From Imbricaverruca yamaguchii (lineage: Eukaryota; Arthropoda; Thecostraca; Neoverrucidae): a stretch of DNA of 64,000 nucleotides. A program made the position numbers and the translations under genes. The notes beneath the pieces were generated by a model that was given only the letters and a program-made list of their open reading frames with translations, ran no database searches and had not been told where the DNA came from. Shown here piece after piece: positions 31,679-42,939 of this stretch. The stretch spans positions 304,501 through 368,500 of the forward strand of contig JAOTOL010001344.1 in assembly GCA_034440575.1 (NCBI GenBank). The letters are read 5' to 3'. How positions within the stretch are numbered: the first letter of the stretch is position 1; each line of letters begins with the position of its first letter.

Positions 31679-34253
31679 AAGGTGATATTAGAAGCTTGAT
31701 GAGAACTCGACTCGAAGGGGACCTGAGTGTGAAGCTCTTTGTCTCATCGGCGAGAACTCGGAAAGCCGGGGGAAGACAATGCGACTCACAGCCAGCATAT
31801 CATTAAGGTACTGACGTTGTTGTTGTTGTTGCTGATTGGGATTTCCGGCCCGTACAGGTGTTGTTGAAGATGTGGCATGTTCGAGGTTGGACGTGTGTCG
31901 TGTGTCAGATCTGCATAGGTGTTGAAGCTCGATGACTTGAAGATGGGGACACTTGAAGAGATCAGAAGACCTTGGTGGATGAATGAAGATCTTGTGGAAC
32001 TGGATGACGTTCAGAAAGGCTGGCATGAGCGTTAGTAGATCTGAAAGGGATCTGGAGACTTGTAAATTTATGCAATTTCATGGAACGGTTGCTGAAACGG
32101 AATTTCCTGCGCGGTCCGGGCAGTGATAGCAGAGGGTACATGTATTGTACATGGAGCGAGTAGTACTGTACATGTGCCGTACATGGGGCGAGTCATCACC
32201 ATAAAACATGCATGAGTATAAAGTTAATATGAACAAGGATAAAAAAACTAAGTGCGGAACGTTTTTCTTCTTTGCTCCTATCAGTTTTATATTTTGCCAC
32301 CTCGCCTTTCATCGTTATTTTAGAGCAACGTTTTATGCTATTTTCGGTATATTTTTACTTATCTGATCACTTTTAGTTCCATGCTATTTAAAAAAGATGC
32401 CGATGGAGAAGACGTGATGGGTTGCTGCAGTACGTGATTGCATGTTTTTGGTATAATGCTGCAGTATATGAGCGCGTTGTAGACTGTTGTTATTCAGTGG
32501 TCAGCACATGGTGCGGTAGCCTGCTCAGATCTGGTAGCCTCGCGACCCATGAGCAACGCTTCAATGCCTTCACTCTGGTACGCTACAAATGCCAGTGTGC
32601 CTGGTACAGGGGAAGGTGTGCAAGGTTTGGAATTATGTGACCCACGTTTGAAATTTGCATTTGGAGCATTTTGTAATAAAATGTTCTGGTGATGTTTCAT
32701 GAAAAACTGTTTATTTAATTGCGACTGTTTAAATTTCTTCTAGATAACTGAAGATGACAATAGTTTGCTGGATTTTATTCAATTTTTAGACTTATTTGTT
32801 CTGAACTTAATAAACACCTGATCTTAGCAGTGTAATATTGCATCGCTAAATGGCAAACTGCAAAGCTGCGTCAATCGATTATTGCACACTGTTCCCGAAA
32901 GTGAAGATTGAGTTCGCTTTCTACGTTTTGTTGTGATCCACTTTCGTCATGTCAGGCAAAGAATGGTCCGACGTGGGAAACTATGACGGTCCTTGGCCTT
33001 TGTCTGCGTCAAACATTCTAGAAATGATACGAAAGCAACCACCGCAGCGGTAGTCTTATGGACGACTTCCTCCGCTTGGAGAAGGAGGCAGGAAGTTCTC
33101 CTCAAAACGGTAAATTGACATCAGCCTCAAAGTCAGGAGGGCGCACATTCCCCAGTGCCTCCTGTATCCGCCACTGGGTAGACACCGACCATAACCTTCA
33201 CCCGCACTGGGGGACGAACCCGCTATATGATTTTTAGGATGACTTCTGAAGGGCTGAACGGACCGCGCTTAAATTTTAAGCAGCCTATGAAGCATTCTGT
33301 TGACACTTTTGGTGAGGAACTTTGGCGGCCCCGTAGCGATGGGCTGGCCAGGAATAAGCGTGGACACGTCTGAGCAATAGATGCACTGCCTGTGTCGTAT
33401 GTTCTGGTCGATGGTGAGCCGCTGCGTCCGTTTGGGATGCACTCGTGTTCGGGGTGAATATTGCGACGTGATGTTTGTGTTCCATCCCACGCTGTTTGCG
33501 CAGTCGCTGAATGTTCGGTGAGTGTTCCCGTGAGGAAGGTAATCCGATTGTGATGCGATGCAGTCAGCGATGCCTGGCATTGTAGTGGTCTCGTTTGCCT
33601 GTGTCGGCGTGTTCGCTCCCTGTGGTGTTTGTGTTGCTCGGTAGTTGGTGGTGTAGGCGGTTGGAGCGCTGGAAGCCGAATGTGCACGTTAGGTATTTAA
33701 TTTTGCGATGATTTGGTGCTTGGGATGTGCACGTAGTGCAATGCTTTGTTCGGAGGATTTTAATTCTGACACAGTGATGGAATGTTGCGACGTATTTACA
33801 ACTCAGTCTAATCAATTAATTGTGTTATGCCCATTACAATGTGGCCGACCAAATTGAATTTCAATGAACTATAAATTCGGTCCGTGCGGCGATGTACTTT
33901 TTGTACAATACGTCGTATGAAGCACATAATAGCTTTCCTGGCTCATCAATCAAACCGTTTGGGCTTGAATAAACCCCAATTAGGCCATAGTTAGCTATAA
34001 ATTGTCATGGGTGGAGCTGACCGCCGGGTTCACGGATGAGTGGGAGGCACTGGGTAGGTGAGGCCCGATGTTCTCCAATTACGCTACTGGACCACACTTT
34101 GATTTGTGATGCCATCGGGATCTCCTTGGCAGAGAACGGCTCAAATTGTGTGGCCGTTCTGCAGGTGCATAATGTTGCACAACTTCCCCATGAAAAAAAA
34201 ACAAACAAAGAAATCTCAGTGGTGAAAGAAAATCTCAATCGCAACACATCACA
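31679..34253. other. Unique AT-rich stretch, no gene recognised
   Basis: A short (GTT)n lies at about 31815-31832, repeated GTACATG words at 32138-32190, and dispersed repeat copy 2 at 33347. The 154-codon minus-strand frame at 33223-33687 contains the dispersed repeat but no recognisable domain. Confidence 0.5.
33347..33384. repeat. Dispersed repeat copy 2
   Basis: Matches 29895-29932 at 35 of 38 bases. Flanking DNA is not obviously similar, so only a short core survives or was shared. Confidence 0.6.
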
Positions 34254-34277
34254 CATAAAGTCATAAAGTCATAAAGT
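34254..34277 (-). repeat. 8-bp 3'-terminal repeat of the LINE
   Basis: CATAAAGT on the plus strand, three exact copies. CR1-group elements typically end in a few copies of an 8-bp repeat, which supports the family assignment and marks the exact 3' end. Confidence 0.85.
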
Positions 34278-34533
34278 GTTAAGGCTTAATAAGGGCCACA
34301 AGGGCCCATCTGGGTCAAGCCTGTCTAGAAGATATTAGAAAGTACATGTTCACACCTATCAATTCCAAACCCATGCAATCCCTCCACCTGTGCCACCACA
34401 GCCAATCTCATCAGTATGACATCGCAAAGGAAGTTGCCAAATCCACTGCTAGGTACACCCCATATAGTACAACATAATACTAGCATAATGTTATACCCTA
34501 TCTAGCTAGTGAAAATACTCAATATCCCATGCA

Positions 34534-36062
34534 TCACAAGTTAGAATCCAAAAACAACATTTTCCTGTCTAAAAAATTATCCACCCTACTTTTAAAGACA
34601 TTCAATGAGGGACTCCCCACTGCATCAGCAGGCAGCCTATTCCATTGGTCAACAACCCTTTGACTGAAGACCTGTTGTCGTTTAACTGTCCTGCACCTCA
34701 TTTTGTCTAACCTGAATTGATGACCCCTATGGGATACTCTAAACTGCAGAGCATCATTCAAATTGACCTGATCTAGCCCTCTAACAATTTTGTACATTTC
34801 AATCATGTCTCCCCTTAATCTCCTATACTTGAGTGAGTACATATCTAATGCATTAAGCCTTTCTCCATATTCTAAGTTACTTAATCCACTGACGAGTCTA
34901 GTGGCTTTGCGCTGGACTCTTTCTAACATATCTATATCCTTTTCTAGGTAGGGGCTCCATGCTTGTACAGAGTACTCCAAGTGGGGCCGCACATATGCTG
35001 AGTACAGCTTTTTCATGACTTCCCTGCTCTTATATTTCACACTTCTATTAATGAGTCCCAGCATTCTGAGTGCCCTATTTCTAGCTGAGATACATTGTTT
35101 TTCTGCTTTAAGGTCTTTTGAGACCAACACACCTAAGTCCCTTTCCTCTTCAATAACATCCAGTTCCTCCCTCCCATTTTATAACTGAATGTCTCGCCTG
35201 CAGACCCTATATGCATAACCTTACACTTATCATAGTTGAAAGTCATCTGCCATTGATCAGCCCACTCTTTTAGGTCGTCCAAATCTAGTTGAATATTACT
35301 AGATTGATCTCTGCTGTTAGCCACTCCTACCAGCTTGATGTCATCAGCAAATTTGAACACTCTATTCCTCAGCCCTACTTCAATGTTGTTCAAAGATGAT
35401 AAAGAGGAGGGGCCCTAGAACAGAGCCCTGTGGCACTCCACTCAGAACATCTTTCCAACCAGATTTACATCCATTCAATACTACCCTTTGTTTCCTTCCC
35501 TGCAACCATGCTTCAATCCAATGTAGAACTTTTCCTACAATCCCATGTTGTTGTAATTGATGAATTAACCTTCCATGTGGAACTTTATCAAAGCTTTGCT
35601 AAAGTCCAAGTACACAACATCCATCCTGCTTTCATTGTCTACTTCTTTGGTAACATACTCAATGAACTCCAATAGGTTAGTTAAACAAGACCTTTGAGAT
35701 CGAAATCCATGTTGAGTATCCCTTAAAAGGTTGTGCCTATCAAGATGAATCTGAACATTCTGTTTAACCAGCTTTTCTAGTACTTTGCAAACTAATGAGG
35801 TCAAACTGACTGGCCTGTAGTTTCCTACACTCTTCCTATTTCCTTTTGAAAATTGGTACTACACTTGCATTTCTCCAATCTTCAGGTACTTCTGAATACT
35901 CCATAGATCGCCTGAAAATGATACCTAGGGAGTTGCTAAAGCTTTGCACACTCTACTAAGATCCTAGCATATATTTCATCTGGTCCGAAGCTTTATTAGG
36001 TTTTATATTCTGCAACTGCTTCTCTACGGCTTCTGTAGTTATTGTAAGATCCTCCAGCATAT
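34534..36062 (-). pseudogene. Reverse transcriptase pseudogene of the LINE
   Basis: Readable RT blocks in order: PNKA then GPDEIYARIL (about 35960-36010), EVPEDWRNASVVPIFK (about 35850-35890), GNYRPVSLTSLVCKVLEKLV (about 35775-35835), motif A YLDFSKA (about 35585-35605), motif [14 protein letters not shown] (35402-35444), motif C FADDIKL with the catalytic Asp pair (about 35330-35352), then DLGVLVSKDLKAEKQC and LYSAYVRPHLEYSVQAWSPY in a 198-codon open stretch ending at 34534. Frameshifts lie near 35175, 35395, 35565, 35840 and 35975. The thumb/C-terminal region is the best preserved. Confidence 0.9.
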
Positions 36063-36250
36063 CACCTCATGGCATGGCCTACAGATGTTCCTATTGTACC
36101 AGAATTATCTTTAGTGAAGACGGATGAGAATTGCTTGCTTAGGATTCCACATGTCGCAATCATCAACCACTATTTCCCATCTACCTCCGTGGTCCTACAC
36201 TACACTTTTTAGCCTTAAATTTATAGAAGCTAAGAATCTCTTAGCATTAC

Positions 36251-36965
36251 CTGCTGAACATCTCAGAAAGTTGCCGATTGATTTAGCCGGTAAACAATGT
36301 AAACACGTGGTGAAAGCAAAGACTAACCTTCTGCACTGGCAAGCAGATTGGATTGTGCCGATGGCTGAAGCAAAGGAAGTCGTATCAACAGCTGTACCGA
36401 TTGGAGCTAACCTAACATCTGAACCGAAGGGAATTGGGCCAACTACTAGAGAAGATTAGATTATGTTGGTAGTTGTAGTCGAGACAGAAGCAGTGGCGTA
36501 CTCATATTTTTTAAGAAGAGGGAAAATAAAATAAGAGAAGAAGAAGATAACAAAAGGAAGAGGAAGCGTACTTACTTTGTTCCAGTTGAGACCCAGAAAA
36601 CCAACATGACGAGAACACAAATTTTCCATGCTGAGTGTAGCGAAATTGACCCCTCTGATATAATCCCTGGCAATGTTGCTTAGAGTAACCCAGTTGACCT
36701 CTCCTAGTGCCCCTGGCAGTGCTGCTGAACACTAGACTTTCGAATAGGAGGCTGTGCTTGCCACTGAAACCGACGGAACTTCATTAACATTATTATCATG
36801 CAGCATGCAGAATTGCATCCACAACCGCAACAGACAGAACCTCATCGACGTTTAGAACAGACGGAGTTGCCATTTAGAGGTGCCCCAGGGCCCCTGCCGA
36901 GATTTGAAAACGACAAAACTGCAATTACAGCTGAAATGAGCGAAAAGCGGACTGCCTCCGACTGA
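36251..36965. other. Unique stretch, no gene recognised
   Basis: A 111-codon plus-strand frame (36124-36459) starts inside the LINE and continues out of it. I recognise no domain in it. Confidence 0.45.
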
Positions 36966-36969
36966 AAGC

Positions 36970-37200
36970 TGAAGCGGACTGCTTCCCGTTGAATGCTGAA
37001 GCGGACGGCTTCCCGCTGAAGGCTGAAGTGGACTGCCTCTCGCCGAAGGCTGAGGCGGACTGCCTCCCGCTGAAAGTCGAACCGGACGGCGTCTCGCTGA
37101 AGGCCCAAGCAGTCGTTCTCCCGTTGAAGGCTGAATTGGACGGACTCCCACTGAAAGTCGAAGCGGACGGCCCGCCGCTGACGGCTGGAACTGACATCCC
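36970..37200. repeat. 27-bp repeat, about 8.5 copies, indel-free
   Basis: Eight successive 27-bp units of the type GCTGAAGCGGACGGCYTCCC then GCTGAAG. Units differ at many positions but none has an indel. The 9-codon unit reads LKAEADGLP-like on the plus strand and REAVRFSLQ-like on the minus strand. High divergence without length change is unusual among the arrays here. Both strands are open, so coding cannot be concluded. Confidence 0.88.
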
Positions 37201-37470
37201 GATGACATTCGAGTGCGGCAATCAGCGTGTAATTAGTGCGACGCGCGCCAGACGCGGCGGCTAGACTGTCGCGGCCATTACTGTCTGTCCCCACGGCAAC
37301 GCCTGCATCTTGTCGCCGGCTCCGGTGACGACCCCCGCCCCCTCCACCCCAGCGCCCACGCGACAGCGGGATGTCGGCTCCTCGCTCAACCCCCTCCCCC
37401 ACCCCCTCCTCTCCCCGCCCCGCAGCCGCCCGCCGCCCACGCGAGCAGGGCGGTGTTGGCTAGTGCATCC
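37201..37470. other. CpG-rich patch
   Basis: CpG-rich at 37220-37320, then C-rich on the plus strand (CCCCTCCCCCACCCCC-type). No gene. Confidence 0.5.
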
Positions 37471-38430
37471 GTGTCGATATGACTGTGCTAGTTTGTGCCC
37501 GCCGTGTTCATATGCGTAGGCTGTTGCAATGTTCCAGTGGCACTGCGCGGAGCGTTTCTACACGCACGAGAGTTGTGCCTACATAGTGACCCAACTTTTC
37601 CTAAAATGCTACAATTCGAATAGATACTAAACCAAAACAATGCAGCTTTGATCAAATGATAAAGTAAAGCCGACGGATGCTGCATGCAAGTAGGAAAACA
37701 TATATAGGTATGAAAGTGGGCATTCAGTTTTGACAGCAATAGCATACTTAACTTAAGAATCAACTAGAGGGCAGAATTTCGCGTTGCGAAATGAAAAAAA
37801 TGGCTACAGATTTGAGCTATGTGCTGTTTAGTTACAACAACAAAAATGCTTAGATGCACCTGTCCCCAACTTGGAGTATTAGACCAGTTGGCTCTAGGTC
37901 AAGACATAATGAGACTGTCACGATTTCAACAAACGCATTTCATCACATGTGAAGTGCAAGCTGAAGACAAATAAATCGGTGCGGGTTGCGGAATACCCAG
38001 CGTTCCAGTATTGTGAGTGACCATAAGCGCTCACAACTACAAGCACTGTGACAACTTTGAACACGGCCACAGTAGTTCCTGGTTGTACGCTGGCGCACTA
38101 GGACACAACATACTGTATGACGAGCTGGCTTACCGACATACCAGCACAGGGTGCTGATGGATCCTTCAATTGCAGCGTGGACCGTTGTCAATGATAGATT
38201 CAGCCGATGGGCTGGGCAAATAAAAATTGTCCTGATTGATGGAGAAATTAACAGTTTAGGTCTCAAGTCGTGCGACGCGTCGATAAGTCCGCATCGGCGC
38301 GTGGATAATATCCATACGTTGTCGATCAGGTGATGATAGATGACAATAAACGTCTCTCTCTCTCTCTCCTCTCGTCTCCCGTCTCATGTCCCCTTCATGG
38401 TTCCATTCAACTATCCTCTTTCTCGGTTCC
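37471..38430. other. Unique stretch with short (CT)n
   Basis: No gene recognised. A (CT)n of about ten units lies at 38350-38370, just before the 13-bp C-rich array. Confidence 0.5.
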
Positions 38431-38439
38431 CCTCGCCAG

Positions 38440-38832
38440 TCTTCTTCCCCGGTCCTCTTCCCCGGTCCGCTTCCCCGGCCCGCTTCCGCGGTCCCCTTCC
38501 CCGGTCCCCTTCCCCGGTCCCCTTCCCCGGTCCCCTTCCCCGGTCCCCTTCCCCGGTCCCCTTCCCCGGTCCCCTTCCCCGGTCCCCTTCCCCGGTCCCC
38601 TTCCCCGGTCCCCTTCCCCGGTCCCCTTCCCCGGTCCCCTTCCCCGGTCTCCTTCCCCGGTCCCCTTCCCCGGTCCCCTTCCCCGGTCCCCTTCCCCGGT
38701 CCCCTTCCCCGGTCCCCTTCCCCGGTCCCCTTCCCCGGTCCCCTTCCCCGGTCCCCTTCCCCGGTCCCCTTCCCCGGTCCCCTTCCCCGGTCCCCTTCCC
38801 CGGTCCCCTTCCCCGGTCCCCTTCCCCGGTCC
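38440..38832. repeat. 13-bp C-rich minisatellite, about 30 copies
   Basis: Nearly perfect tandem copies of CCTTCCCCGGTCC; only the first five or six and one internal unit vary. Two C4 runs per unit are separated by TT and GGT, so the minus strand has about 60 G4 runs 2-3 nt apart. The 13-bp period makes the Pro/Ser/Arg-rich plus frames and the [12 protein letters not shown] minus frame, which are not genes. Confidence 0.97.
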
Positions 38833-39404
38833 TAGTCCTTATTTCCTTCTCATCCACAGTGACATTCCTAGTTCCCATCTCCGGTCTTGGTGTATTTGGC
38901 TTGCCCGCGAAGTCACTCGTAATGTCAGCCCAGCCTAGCTCCTTGGCAGACATCAGCATGTGCCCGGTGGCACCCACGGGACGTACGTGCGTCATGACCG
39001 CTCCACGAGATCTTCACCAGCCAGGCCCAGGCGTGGGTCGAGTTTCGCCACTCTCGCCACCCCAGTCTCGCCTCACAAACCATTTCCACACGAGTTATCA
39101 TATTAACATGTAGCAATACACAGATCTGATCTTGGAACGTTTGGTTCTGGGCTGTCGTGGATTATTTCACTTTTCATCTCGATTAAAGTAAATGAATTAG
39201 AAAAAGTCCCGGACGAAGGATGGTGGGAGAAGTTGGCCTGAGGATAACGATAATCATCCTAATCAGTAGGTTAGGCTAGATTACGTTTTCTAACATTTCA
39301 GCATATTGTGTTCCTTTACTTTCATAAAGTATGAAGTTGAAATACCCTGAAAGTAGGGATCCTGGCCTACAAGACTTGCACCAGACTCCAAACCATGGAC
39401 ATCT
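38833..39404. other. Unique stretch, no gene
   Basis: Nothing recognisable between the 13-bp array and the TTAA element. Confidence 0.5.
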
Positions 39405-40259
39405 TTAACCCTCGCCCGTATAGGGGAGGGGGGTCGGTGCAACCCCCCTTAGGTTTTCGTGTATTCCTTCCAAACCAATGAACGGATCGCTGATATTTTC
39501 AGTACCCTTTGGGGCAACCTTTTGATGACTTTTGGTGAAATTTTTTTGGAGGTCATGTCAGGTCACGGTGTTATCAGGTCATAAAGGCGAGCACCTCCGA
39601 CCAGTTTTCAACAAATACGTTATTATCGCACGTATTTTTTACGTACTTAGTGTAATTATGGGCATATAATAAACAATACTGATACCCAGATGGGTTTCCA
39701 TTGAAAAACAATGTTTTAAGAATCGATGACCTCTGTTGACCTCGGGTGACCTCGTTTGACCCTTCGACCTTTTTAGCTGACCCACGGTAATTTTTCGGAC
39801 TCAATTCGAATTCAGCGTCCATTTTTATCCTAGGGAACCTTACACTTCGAAATTGGAACCACTTTTCAAAAAGTTCGATATTTGGGGTCACGGCTTTGAC
39901 CTCATTTGGTGCATGATATATTGGTCAGATTAGATCGTGTGACATGTCGTTATGTTCGCAAGATCCCAATAAACATATTTCCGGCCATTTCGTTCATGTT
40001 TAGACAGTAGTTACGATATAACTGACGATTTTCTTCGGAAAATACAACAAATATTATACTTTTGACCTGACCTGAAAGGTTAACCATTCACCTTAGAAGG
40101 TCATACTAAATTCCAATCGCGAGATCTCGGTCAGATCTATAACTTTGGTGTTTGGTCCGTTTTCGTAACATGCACGGTTTCGAATCGCCAGGGTGGTCGT
40201 ACCAGCCAACCCCCTATACGACCGAAGGTGGTAAAATGCCGAATACTGGCAAGGGTTAA
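39405..40259. mobile_element. piggyBac-like non-autonomous element
   Basis: An 847-bp element (39409-40255) flanked by TTAA at 39405-39408 and 40256-40259. Its ends are inverted: CCCTCGCCCGTAT at the left and, read from the right, CCCTTGCCAGTAT (11 of 13). A second subterminal inverted match, CGTATAGGGG plus a G run and GGT, lies at about 39416-39434 and 40206-40223. TTAA target duplication with CCC-starting ends is the hallmark of the piggyBac superfamily. No transposase is visible; a 105-codon minus frame (39574-39891) is not recognisable. GACCTC/TGACC words are frequent inside. Confidence 0.72.
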
Positions 40260-42424
40260 TACGTCATGTGGCATGAGTCAGGAAACATCAGCAGTGCGTG
40301 GAAAGTCTCAGAGGAAATCCGTTTGGATCTGCCTATCTAAAGGACATAAATGTTGCTGTTAAGGTAGCACCTAAGTCTTCGTATATGGAACATATGAAGA
40401 GCAGGCACTCACTTACAACCATCTCCAAACCGTAAGCTATCAGCCCAACTGATTTGGGGTGGTATTTTAGTTAACCTAGTCATCCAATTTATGTTCATTC
40501 CATGCATGGCCTCGTTCTATGACCAGGCATTCCGTATGCTCTGATTTCTTTAACACCCCTAGTTACGGGCTGAACGAAAGATCGATTGGAAAAGGAAACA
40601 TTCCACGCAAAGGCCTAGGAAGTCACCTAATACCACTATTCCGTGATCCAGATGGCTCTGATCCGAGTCAATATCAGCATATTAGATGACCTTGAACCAA
40701 CTGGAAATGCCACCACATAGACTACAATTTGTCCAGAACTGAATTACAAAGATGTTCTTATCATGCACTCCCAAGAGCAAACGTAAGTGTAAATTACGCA
40801 ACGTTTCTGTGCAAGCAAAGCAATCAATTGATGTCGTTCTCTTCCTCAACTACCACATGGAGCTTTTATGCGTGGCAATGAACGGCATCACAACCAGCAG
40901 TACCCAACTTCTACATCTGTGAGTGAGGCTGTCGAGATTTATGCAACTTCGTGACCGTTGTGATCCGATGCAATTTTACTGATCAATTGCTCCCCTCACT
41001 CCCCTCACGCCTTCCAGATTGTACGCGGTGCCCTATGAATGTCTCTGTTGCCAAAGCCACAGTTGGAAGGCCTGTAATATATTCGCCCATTTTCTCCCTC
41101 CATTTCTACAATGAGTCAAAGATTGACATCATCATTTATTCTAGTTTTTATGTTGCAGGGGTCTATTTGCCAGAGATCTGAACCTGCGAAAAATCGGTGT
41201 GGCAAGCAGATGCGCATCCAGAATTTTCGTGAGTGGAGGCCGTCCAAATACCTACATTTTCTCAAAATTTTGAATACCCTTCAGTTCTAGACCATATCAT
41301 TTTAAAGATTATCCGAAGAACGATGTCGAGTCTCTGAATGTAAAACATTTTCCTGGTCCGGAACAAATGATGTGTCTTGCAATACGTGCCGCATGTTACT
41401 TATGTGATGTTTTTCATATGGCTGATGTCCTACCTCTCCTATGGAAGTCGACGCTCTTGCATTTTTTCTTCATTTATGCGTCATCAGACGTAATTTTCCG
41501 CTCAATAGTTTGTCTTTCGAAAGCACGCAATATTGCATTCTAATGAGTGCCCGTTGTCAGTTGCGGCGTTTTTTGTTGGTCCTATTAGGTCCCACTTTGC
41601 ATCGCTCGTGATCCAAACCATGCTGACATTTTGGTTCTCATATATTCATATTGAATTAATTTTTATATCGGTGTAAAGTAATGTAGAACGGAAGGGTTAA
41701 TTTCCTCCCTGACTACCATCAGACGACGCTATTTAGACTGAAGAGACGTGTCATGTTTCACACCGGGCAAAAATCGCGACCTGCTCTTTCTTTGAACTTG
41801 ACCTAGTTCCTGCACGGAACCGAACGATTCCACCACGGCTCAAGTCTATTGTTTTGAGGATCAAAAATAGGCATTAGAATGCCTACTTTTGATTTTACTG
41901 CCTCATTTACTTTTGACGCCTATATTCTCCATAATCCTCTATTTTCAAATGGCAAGGTGCGCACCCGAGGTCGAAATACTTCCGCTTGAAAAGCCTCGAA
42001 ACATTATCAGTGACCTCTGGGTCGACAAATAATTCACACTCAATGAAGCTCTCCGAGCTTCAAATTACGTTTAAATCAGCGCAATTGGTCGTTTGGCTAC
42101 AAAGATAGGACGGACGCGCAGCTTTCTCCCCTACACACATTGACCCGTATCACAAATTATGCTTCAGTATAATGGTAATAATAAGATCAATCCTCCTTCA
42201 CTGGTTTGAAATTATCTCAAAATGTGCGCCACAAATGTTCTCGACACCACGAAGCTCACAAAGCCGAACACCAGCCATTGTACAGTGCTATCTGAAATAC
42301 GATCGAGACATAATTATTGCAGCGAGCCCTTCACCGACGCTGAGCGAAACATTTAATGATGCATACCTAGCTTCGATGACCTTTCTAGGCCCATGCTCGT
42401 GTCGAGTCCCTGTCCATCACCTCC
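40260..42424. other. Unique AT-rich stretch, no gene recognised
   Basis: Ordinary sequence, with a near-perfect 16-bp-arm hairpin at 41860-41893. Open frames are under 80 codons until 42172. Confidence 0.55.
41860..41893. repeat. Near-perfect hairpin (16-bp arms, 1 mismatch, 2-nt gap)
   Basis: ATCAAAAATAGGCATT at 41860-41875 pairs with 41878-41893 except at one position (A versus expected G). Confidence 0.9.
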
Positions 42425-42805
42425 CCCACCATCCACGTGGCAGGGTGACGTTGGCTCCGGTGCCAGTCCACCCCCTCATCACCACCCTCTGCCCATCCCT
42501 CTTCCCACCGTCCACGTGGCAGGGTGACGTTGGCTCCGGTGACAGTCCGCCCCCTCATCACCACCCCCTGCCCACCCCTCTTCCCACCGTCCACGTGGCA
42601 GGGTGACGTTGGCTCCGGTGACAGTCCGCCCCCTCATCACTTCCCCTACCCATCCCCTCTTCCCACCGTCCACGTGGCAGGGTGACGTTGGCTCCGGTGA
42701 TGGTCTGCCCCCTCAACACCTCTCCCTGCCCATCCCTCCACCCACCGCCCACGTGGCAGGGTGACGTTGGCTCCGGTGACAGTCCGCCCCCTCATCACAT
42801 CACGC
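42425..42805. repeat. 79-bp tandem repeat, about 4.8 copies, with E-boxes
   Basis: CCACGTGG recurs at 42433, 42512, 42591, 42670 and 42749, exactly 79 bp apart. Each is followed by CAGGGTGACGTTGGCTCCGG and then a C-rich stretch. Each unit therefore carries a CACGTG E-box and a CRE-like TGACGTTG. Copies differ at a few positions only. Confidence 0.95.
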
Positions 42806-42853
42806 CCTCCGAACATCTGCTGACTGGCGGCGGATCACGTCGCCGCCTGCAGC

Positions 42854-42939
42854 CGGCGGTGCTGACGGCGGTGCTGACGGCGGTGCTGACGGCGGTGCTG
42901 ACGGCGGTGCTGACGGCGGTCCTGACGCCGGTGCTGACG
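42854..42939. repeat. 12-bp minisatellite, 7 copies
   Basis: Units of GGCGGTGCTGAC, the last two with substitutions. The 4-codon unit gives an LTAV period. Confidence 0.96.

Larger units (their letters stand above)
34254..36250 (-). mobile_element. CR1-like LINE, 5'-truncated and decayed
   Basis: Reverse-strand non-LTR retrotransposon fragment. From its 5' side it preserves the linker before the polymerase (FSSVFTKDN near 36110, then LTITTEAVEKQLQNIKPNKA near 36020), the reverse transcriptase domain, and the C-terminal LINE region. It ends at 34254-34277 in three perfect copies of an 8-bp unit (ACTTTATG on the element strand), the short tandem 3' end characteristic of the CR1 clade. No endonuclease domain is seen; the 5' boundary at about 36250 is estimated from loss of similarity. 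At least five frameshifts make it inactive. Confidence 0.88.

Noticed and set aside
36124..36459. 111-codon frame as an exon
   Set aside because: It starts in antisense LINE sequence, has no recognisable domain and no clear splice context.
38340..39113. Proline-rich 257-codon frame resembling an extracellular or collagen-like protein
   Set aside because: The 13-bp array gives Pro/Ser/Arg periodicity in all three frames and Gly/Glu/Asp/Arg in the complement. There is no signal peptide or Gly-X-Y pattern on the plus strand.
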